Shown here: piece after piece, positions 57,852 to 64,000 of the stretch
Position numbering within the stretch: the first letter of the stretch is position 1
How the letters are laid out: every line of letters starts with the position of its first letter
Assembly: GCA_963691705.1 (NCBI GenBank)
Contig: OY829541.1
Location: forward strand, 11,526,564 to 11,590,563
DNA length: 64,000 nt
Direction of reading: 5' to 3'
Source of the DNA: Viola odorata
Lineage: Eukaryota > Streptophyta > Magnoliopsida > Malpighiales > Violaceae
Translations under genes and position numbers: made by a program
The notes under the pieces: model-generated
Told to the model about the DNA's origin: nothing
Databases searched by the model: none
Seen by the model: only the letters and a program-made list of their open reading frames with translations

Positions 57852-58950
57852 TGTAATGTACCTACAAAAAGAACAAACACAATTCTAAAAATAAAGGGTT
57901 AGTCACTCCCTAAGTGTTTGCACTCGCGTTTTGCACACACTCTAATGCTCTTACCACCTTACCCTCTCAATCTCCTTGCAAGGTCCACACCTTAAATAAG
58001 AAATGACTCTAGGAATCAAAGAAAGGTACACGAAAATGCAAAGAAAATTAAGCTTCGAAAGAAAGGTTTGGAAAGTCAAGTTAGTGTTCAATTGTCAAAT
58101 GCATGAAGTTGAAAACTAAAATGACTTAGAGTAGAAAGGGAACGTGAGGAAACAAGAAGGAAAACACAAAGACACAAGTTGAGTAAGAAGGGAATGAAAA
58201 CAAAAGAAGAGAAACGACAAAGAAAAAAGAAATGCAAAAATGAAAGATGGAGGGAAAATTGAAGTTTGAAAAGTTCTCTTTTAGTACCAAAATCACACAT
58301 AAGAACTCTTGCTATGACTCACCCCTTGTGTTTCTTTGTAAGGTTTTTTTTTTTTGAATTTGTTTTTTGTTTTTTGTAAATGAGTGCAAGAGTTCACAAG
58401 AGCAATGTGTAATGTATGACAAGGAGGTGCCTTTTGATGTTTGTGATAAGTAGTGCAAGCAAAATAAATTTCTCTAAGTAGAAGAGATTTTCACAAAATG
58501 CCAAAAAGTGATGAGGTGGCAAATGTTTTTGCTCAAAATGTGAGGTGGCAAAAGGAATGTGCAAGCAAAATATCTAAGAGAATATTCTATGCGTATACTA
58601 TAGAAAATACTTGGCTAATAAGAGAGATGTGGTCGGCCTTGGTGCTTGCCAAATGTCACTAGCAAACAAAATTGGACCACATGGCTCACGTGTATGAAAG
58701 AGACACTTGTCAACTTGCAAATGCAATTGGATGAATATATGAATGTGTATGATGAAGATTTGAAGATCAAGATGAACACAAACACATTTTTAAATTTTTT
58801 TGGCTCAACAAGATCAAATCGCTAAAGACAAACGACTTTAGGTGGAAAATTGACCAAAACTCAAAAATGCCAAAAACTTTCAACAACGAAAATAAGAGAT
58901 AGAGAAGTGATTTTTACGGATGAAATGCTGAAATAACCAACCTAGAGGGC
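57852..58950 (-). other. Leader of element G
   Basis: Non-coding A/G-rich sequence between the gag-like ATG and the primer site. Confidence 0.55.
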
Positions 58951-58973
58951 GGCCATGATGCTCCGCTACAACA

Positions 58974-59775
58974 TGATATGGTTTTGGTTCGTTGAGGGGG
59001 ATGGAAGGCCGAGAGTTTGGCCTTGGTAGGATCTAACCCTCTTTGAGAGGTTGGCGTTGATGAATGAAGGAAAGAGTTGATGAAGCGAAGTTGGAGTTGC
59101 GTAATGGAAAGGTACTAGATTGATGAAAATAAACAAGAAAGATAACTCGAAACTATGACAAACTCTCCTAAGTCTAGCCTAGGCAACCTTGTCGAAATAG
59201 CTACGAGGTTCTCTTTCCAAGATCGACCCTTTCAATGAAAGATAGTGAGAAACCCGATCGTTGGAGAAGATGAAGTTCTAACCATAATCCTCACCTAAGG
59301 TGAAATGGTTTTTGAAGGAGATAACTCACAAAATTCAAGACAAGAAAAATAAGCCTATCTCTAGCTATTTATACTTAGGTCTATTTATAAGGAAAAAACC
59401 CCTAAATACCCCTCATACATAAGGGCCTTGAAGCTCTAGGCTTGGCGGAGGAGCTCATGGGTTGTGAGGGTTAGGCAGAGATGTTTATGGGCTGCTAGGG
59501 TTGTAGGCGCGAACACGTCATGGTTGGCCTGGCCAACCCATGAAGTGCGTGCGCCTAGGCCTAGTCGACGTGGTGAGTGCGATAGGTCTTCGGCTTGGTG
59601 TGCGCTCACCGTCGAGGCCTTGTTGGGCATGAATGTGTGTGCGTTGACGTGCACACATGTTGTCTAATGCTCCCGTGCCTCTAAGCTATCCTCTTCGGTT
59701 CTAAGGGTCTTCAAGAGTAAGGCCACCATTCCTTTGCTCCTTGTGAAGTAGCCATGTGCTCCCGCGCTCATATCA
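58974..59775 (-). repeat. 5' LTR of element G
   Basis: 802 bp, very similar to the left copy with scattered substitutions and short indels; the TATA box is at 59366-59373. Confidence 0.9.
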
Positions 59776-60982
59776 GTTGGCTGGTTTGATAATAGGAGGA
59801 AGGAAGGAGAGATCAGGTTGGGTCGGCTGGTTTGGGTTGGTCGGCCCATCTGATTTCTAATTTGGTTTTGCTTGGTTGATGGGTTGGAATGCTTAGGCCT
59901 GTTGGAAACAAGTTAGATAGTACCATTTTATTTTGTTTGTATTTATTTATTTATTTGTTAGTTATTTGTTTATTTATTTATTTATTTATTGCTTGTGCTA
60001 CGAACTAACCGGTGATGTAGGTTTAAATTAATTAGTACCTGCATTGGGTACGCCTCTCTTAACCCTTTTATTTATTCGATATTTTCTGTATATATTCGTA
60101 TGCATGCTTATTTAGAATTGTTAAAATTAAAATTAATTCAGTTGCCTGAGAGAAGTAGTTGGTTTAATAGCTTATTTTAATTTATTGAACTTTGATTAAT
60201 AGATAACTCACTTTAATTTATTTATTTGACTTAGTAATTAACGACATTAGTCAACCTTCCCATGTAATGAGATAGGATAGTAATCAACTCACTTTAATTG
60301 AACGAATGCATGAATGAGCATAGGTAAGTCATTTGAATTAATTTTCTTAGTAATTAACGCTAGAACTTGAGATTAATTTGATAAGTTAATGGAGTAGGTA
60401 ATATTTATTTTAATTTGAATGCATGTAATGAATTAAATTTAGTAACTAATCACCTTAAATTGCTTGAACCAATTAAGCTTAGTAATCAATCGACACTTTG
60501 ATTAAATGCATGAATAGAATAGGATAGTAATTAATCATCACTTTAACTAATTGACTCTTAAAACCTTAATCCTTAAAATGAACCTAAATGAATTAGGATG
60601 GATAAAATTGGACAAACATAATTAATCTAAAATGAATCAAAGAAAACCAAACGAAGTAGTAAACAAACTTAAAATTTAATTTTTACCAATAATTTAGGCC
60701 TTCTTCCAATTTGTAGGATAATAAATAGGTAAAGAAAATATACATTCAAAAGCAGAAAGATAGTAATAGAGTCTTAAGCCCATCTCTTAGAAATCACTTC
60801 CATAAATAATTTTTATTTTTTTTAACTTGAATAATTAATTTTTATTTTTTTTAACCTAATAATGGACAAAGACAAGAAAACTTTTCAAAGGGAAACATAA
60901 TAATTGGGCCTTAGGCCCATCATTTAAAAAAAAATGTCTCCATAATCTTACTTTAATTCTTAATGTTGCATGGTTATTTATA

Positions 60983-61243
60983 CTCCCTCCGTTTACTTTT
61001 AATAATCACTTTCCTACGTTTTTCTACTGTTTGGAGTATTTGTCACTTTATCTTTTTCGAAGCATATATTTTGTGCAAATGATATATTTTTTTTCTTGAA
61101 TCAACTCAATTTGATGATGGTGTGGTAATTTGAGTAGAAATTAGAAGAAAAAATGAAACAATGAGGAATAAAATAAGTCCGTAAATAAACGGCTTTCGCT
61201 TTTCTACTATTCCAGAAAGTCATTTAAAAGTAAACGGAGGGAG
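60983..61243. mobile_element. Stowaway-type MITE
   Basis: 261 bp between TA duplications (60981-60982, 61244-61245). Starts CTCCCTCCGTTTACTTTTAA and ends TTAAAAGTAAACGGAGGGAG, a 20-bp perfect inverted end. Confidence 0.92.
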
Positions 61244-61985
61244 TATTATTTAGAAGCCTTTTGGTTCTCTCTTCCCTCTTTGATGGTTGTGGATGAATTT
61301 ATATTTTTTTAATTAATATTAATGTTCGTGCAGTACTTCAATTCTACTTCTCGATTTTTTTCTTCTCTTTTCAACGTGCTTTCCTACATTAATTTAAAAT
61401 GATACTTTGATAGTTTATGCATGTTTAGGATCACCTAGTTAATAGGATTAATTATGCATGCCCGATGATGATAGTTAGTCATCGCTTTAGTAAAGATTAA
61501 TAAAACGGTAGTAATTCCACTTAATTAATTTTTCATGTAATCGGACTAATTTGAACTTGACGAAATTTAATCGGAATAGGTATGCAACCAACCTTTTTAT
61601 CTTTTTAGAAGACTAAAATGTTTATTTTCTTTTCAACAACTCGGTAACTAATTAGGTTAAAATCAACCGAACCAGTTTAAAAACTAGAGCGATAATTCCT
61701 CTATTATTTATTTTTTTAACTTTTTTAACGTGATTTTCAAACACCACTTTTTATAACTGGTAACCTTTTTAGGATGAGACTCATGTGTTTTATACCTTCC
61801 CGAATGCATAAATTGACTTCGAACTGTAGTTCTCGGATTAAGACCTTTCCTTTTATGCTTTAGTTTTTATTTTATTTTGTTTTTCGGACTTTAAGTTCCC
61901 TAAATTTTAGAAATAATAGGGTGGCCACTCTATTGTTTAAGTGTGAAGTTTCTTCTTCGTTCCGTTCAAACTGTCGCAACGGTGC

Positions 61986-62182
61986 AATAGCTAATTGTAT
62001 ATAAATTGATGTCGTGTTGTTGAATCATTCCAAGATTTATTTGGACAACGATTGTATTTTGTTGCTTCAATTATTTATCATTGTGAAGGCTTGAAAGTGT
62101 GCTAACACTTTGAGCTATTGGGTTAGATTCTTATCTATGTAAAAGAAATTAGTTTTTATATCCTCACCTTAAAATAGCGGTT
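61986..62182. other. Unassigned spacer
   Basis: No gene or element recognised between the old LTR end and the MITE target duplication. Confidence 0.4.
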
Positions 62183-62192
62183 GCTGGAACCT

Positions 62193-62708
62193 GTGTTATC
62201 AGAACCGGACCGGACAGCGAACCGTTTTCGAAAATTTGGTGGTTCAACCGGGTTCGACCGGATTGTAGATGCTGGTCCGTCCGGAACCGTTTATACATTA
62301 AACCGGTCAATCTTAGATGATAAAACCGGATTAAACCGGCTGGTTTTTACTGTAGCATTTTATAATATATCAAAAAATATTATTAAAATTGAAAAAGTCC
62401 AAAAACGACGTCGTTTTGGTCCATATCAAAACGGCGCCGTTTTGATTTGGCCCTGATATAGGCCTGTGGGCCTTGTCAAAACGGCGTCGTTTTGGGCCCA
62501 TGGGCTATGTCAAAACGACACCGTTTTGACACGTCATCAAACCAGCCGGTTTGATAAAAAACCGGCGAGTTCGCAAAACCGGCCGGGCCGACCGGTCCGA
62601 CCCGGGTCAGAGGCAAATCCGGTCCGATAGCTGAATCGGACCGGAAATATGAAAATGTCTGGTTGAACCGGCCGGACCGGGCTGTCCAGTCCGGGTCTGA
62701 TAACAAGG
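62193..62708. mobile_element. GC-rich MITE with 9-10 bp target duplication
   Basis: 516 bp flanked by GCTGGAACCT (62183-62192) and GCTGAAACCT (62709-62718). Inverted ends of about 30 bp share GTTATCAGA-CCGGAC-GGACAGC. The interior repeats GAACCGG/CCGGTTC motifs and four AAAACG...CGTTTT palindromes. Duplication length suggests a Mutator-type mover; hAT (8 bp) is less likely. Confidence 0.75.
62402..62528. repeat. Four AAAACG...CGTTTT palindromes in the MITE
   Basis: At 62402-62417, 62427-62444, 62477-62494 and 62511-62528. The first two are perfect palindromes (the second is CAAAACGGCGCCGTTTTG); the others have one or two mismatches. They are separated by short GGCC-containing spacers. Confidence 0.9.
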
Positions 62709-62715
62709 GCTGAAA

Positions 62716-62823
62716 CCTTGCTTCATGTCGACGACGATGAAAAAATCGTAGCCCGCATGCCGGCAATTTCGACAAGAGAGGGGAAGAAGCTGAGGAGGAA
62801 GAGACCAAACAAAGTTTCGTCAT
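62716..62823 (-). CDS. Possible first exon of a host gene (transit-peptide-like N-terminus)
   Basis: On the minus strand an ATG at 62823 opens a frame reading MTKLCLVSSSSASSPLLSKL then PACGLRFFHRRRHEARF. The Ser/Leu-rich, Arg-containing, acid-poor start is like a plastid or mitochondrial targeting peptide. A candidate donor AAG|GTTTCA lies where the MITE duplication begins, so the MITE could sit in the first intron. Upstream (63000-62830) the minus strand is pyrimidine-rich with AAACCCTAATT, usual of plant 5' untranslated regions. No later exon is recognised toward lower coordinates, where old TE sequence lies, so it may be a cut-off gene remnant or chance. Confidence 0.35.
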
Positions 62824-62829
62824 TATGGA

Positions 62830-63676
62830 ATCGAGATTTTAAGGATTGGCTAGAGATGGTGCGGAACTGGAGGTAGTGAGTTGTGGTGATGATTGGATCG
62901 GACGCGAAGGAGAAGTGGAGTTTGAATGTGGTGGTGGTGATGGGATTTAGCTCCTTAAAATTGAGATTGAAGGATGAGTTTGTGAGGTGGAATTAGGGTT
63001 TTTGAAATTGAGGATTTGGTGAAAATTGAGAAGGAGGCGACCCAGGTTGAAAGTCGTGGTAGACAATTAATAAGCTACCATGCTACATGGTAGGTTGATA
63101 GATATGTACTACTTTAATAGATATTATAATAAAAAATTATTTATTGTAATTTTTAGAAAATAAGAAAATAGGTAATTTTGGGATTCTTGGGGTACAATTG
63201 AAAATGTAACGAACCCTCTAAATATAGTTTGACAAATATAGAAACTTTAGGCGTCATTAAGCCTTTTCCATTCCTTCTAATTTTCACCATTAAATCTATA
63301 AACAGAAGATAAACAAGAACTCAAGTGCAAACCCAAAATATTCTCACTGGCTCCAACACAAAAATTTAAATGGCTTATGTTGTTATACATACTACATCAA
63401 CTCATTGGCAGAAGAACATGCAACAGAAGTTTTGGTCATTTTGATCTAGATACAAGGTTGTCATCGACAACAGCCAGCACGAGCAAAATTTCTTCTTACT
63501 GGATCCTGTAATTACTAAGAAAGCACAAGTTCCTGCACATTATAAGGAAATAAATAGCAGATAAAGACGATCATGTTTGAATAGAAACATCATTATCCAA
63601 TACCCAATACCATAACCCCTTACAAATTTTAAAGTCAATTATTTGAATAATGGTATCAGCAATCTCTACTGTCCCT
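62830..63676. other. Probable upstream region of the exon above, no other gene seen
   Basis: Mixed composition; no transposon ends or long frames. It may contain the promoter of the minus-strand exon. Confidence 0.35.
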
Positions 63677-64000
63677 CTGCAAACCCAAACGCATAAATTA
63701 CTCCAACAATCAACATAGAATGTTATAATTATCCCACAACACATCCAACCAACATGATTAGCTCAAACAGTTACTGAATGTTTGTTTCTTTCAAATTATA
63801 CAATCAGTTGTGTTATACTATGCATTCTTTACCATGTCTTTCTACATCCAAATGATACAGTAAGGAAAAATAACATCCCACATAATTAATTATAACAGAC
63901 AACAACTATGACCCCTCTAGCTTCCAAAACATAAATATACTGCAAACCCAAACGCATAAATTACTCCAACAATCAACATAGAATGTTATAATTATCCCAC
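63677..64000 (+). repeat. 264-bp direct duplication, partly in window
   Basis: Bases 63677-63736 recur without a mismatch at 63941-64000, the last base of the window. The second unit continues beyond the edge. Confidence 0.9.

Larger units (their letters stand above)
54108..59775 (-). mobile_element. Element G: non-autonomous relative of CRM-like elements
   Basis: 5668 bp with a perfect duplication GTTGG (54103-54107 and 59776-59780). LTRs at 54108-54910 and 58974-59775 start TGATATG and end TATCA. A polypurine tract AAAGGGGGAGGGGA adjoins the left LTR and the primer site TTGTAGCGGAGC is near the right one. The coding part is a repeat-rich gag-like protein plus scraps of pol: the linker after protease, the region between RNase H and integrase, and the integrase C-terminus. 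RT and the integrase core are missing, so it would need helper proteins from a related element such as C. Confidence 0.88.
54000..61985 (+). mobile_element. Old Tat-type LTR remnant, interrupted by G and a MITE
   Basis: Sequence on both sides of G joins into one unit. Its right part (61755-61985) matches the end region of the E LTRs: GGTAACCTTTTTAGGATGAG, then a CCTTCCCGA block, AGGGTGGC and CTGTCGCAAC. Left part is GGGCC/GGTTGG-rich as in the middle of these LTRs. No internal genes; probably a decayed solo LTR or fragment. The left limit is uncertain. Confidence 0.5.

Noticed and set aside
62476..62823. Whole minus-strand frame of 115 codons as one gene
   Set aside because: Its second half is MITE sequence; only the first about 36 codons are plausible host exon.

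Overview
The window is plant nuclear DNA, almost certainly an angiosperm. It is a heterochromatin-like block made nearly entirely of nested transposable elements. The evidence is Ty3/gypsy elements of the Tat/Ogre type and of a CRM-like chromovirus type, Mutator-like elements (MULEs) with GT-AG introns, Stowaway MITEs with TA duplications, and solo LTRs. No bacterial operon, rRNA, tRNA or CRISPR array is visible. The species cannot be named from sequence alone; a eudicot is my guess.

Layout. 144-1552: non-autonomous MULE with a perfect 9-bp duplication. 2057-2301: Stowaway MITE. 2343-35354: element A, an old Tat-type gypsy element (LTR, gag, protease, RT, RNase H, archaeal-type RNase H, integrase, antisense ORF, LTR) about 10.6 kb long before interruption. 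Three large elements sit inside it: B at 6141-13648 (deleted Ogre/Tat-type element, itself holding a Stowaway and a solo LTR), C at 15910-23756 (young CRM-like element with a nearly intact 1765-codon gag-pol) and D at 24166-31211 (MULE with a transposase gene and a convergent GRF zinc-finger/membrane-protein gene).

36273-49089: element E, an Ogre/Tat-type element with 2.2-kb LTRs, a solo LTR inside its 5' LTR, and a deletion that joins gag to the archaeal-type RNase H. 49089-53345: F, a second copy of the D-type MULE, cut off at its left end where it meets E. 53641-53937: another Stowaway. About 54000-61985: remnant of an old Tat-type LTR, holding G (54108-59775, a non-autonomous relative of C with a tyrosine-rich repeat protein) and a Stowaway. 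62193-62708: GC-rich MITE. 62716-62823: a possible first exon of a host gene on the minus strand with a transit-peptide-like start. 63677-64000: the start of a 264-bp direct duplication.

How it fits together. Nesting gives relative ages: A is oldest, then B, C and D entered it; the solo LTR and a MITE entered B later. C and G have near-identical LTRs and look recent. The points most worth a second look are the two-gene MULE family (D and F, with end sequences shared with the element at 144-1552), the arrays of AAAACG...CGTTTT palindromes in both the C LTR and the 62-kb MITE, the tyrosine-repeat protein of G, and the antisense ORF of A.
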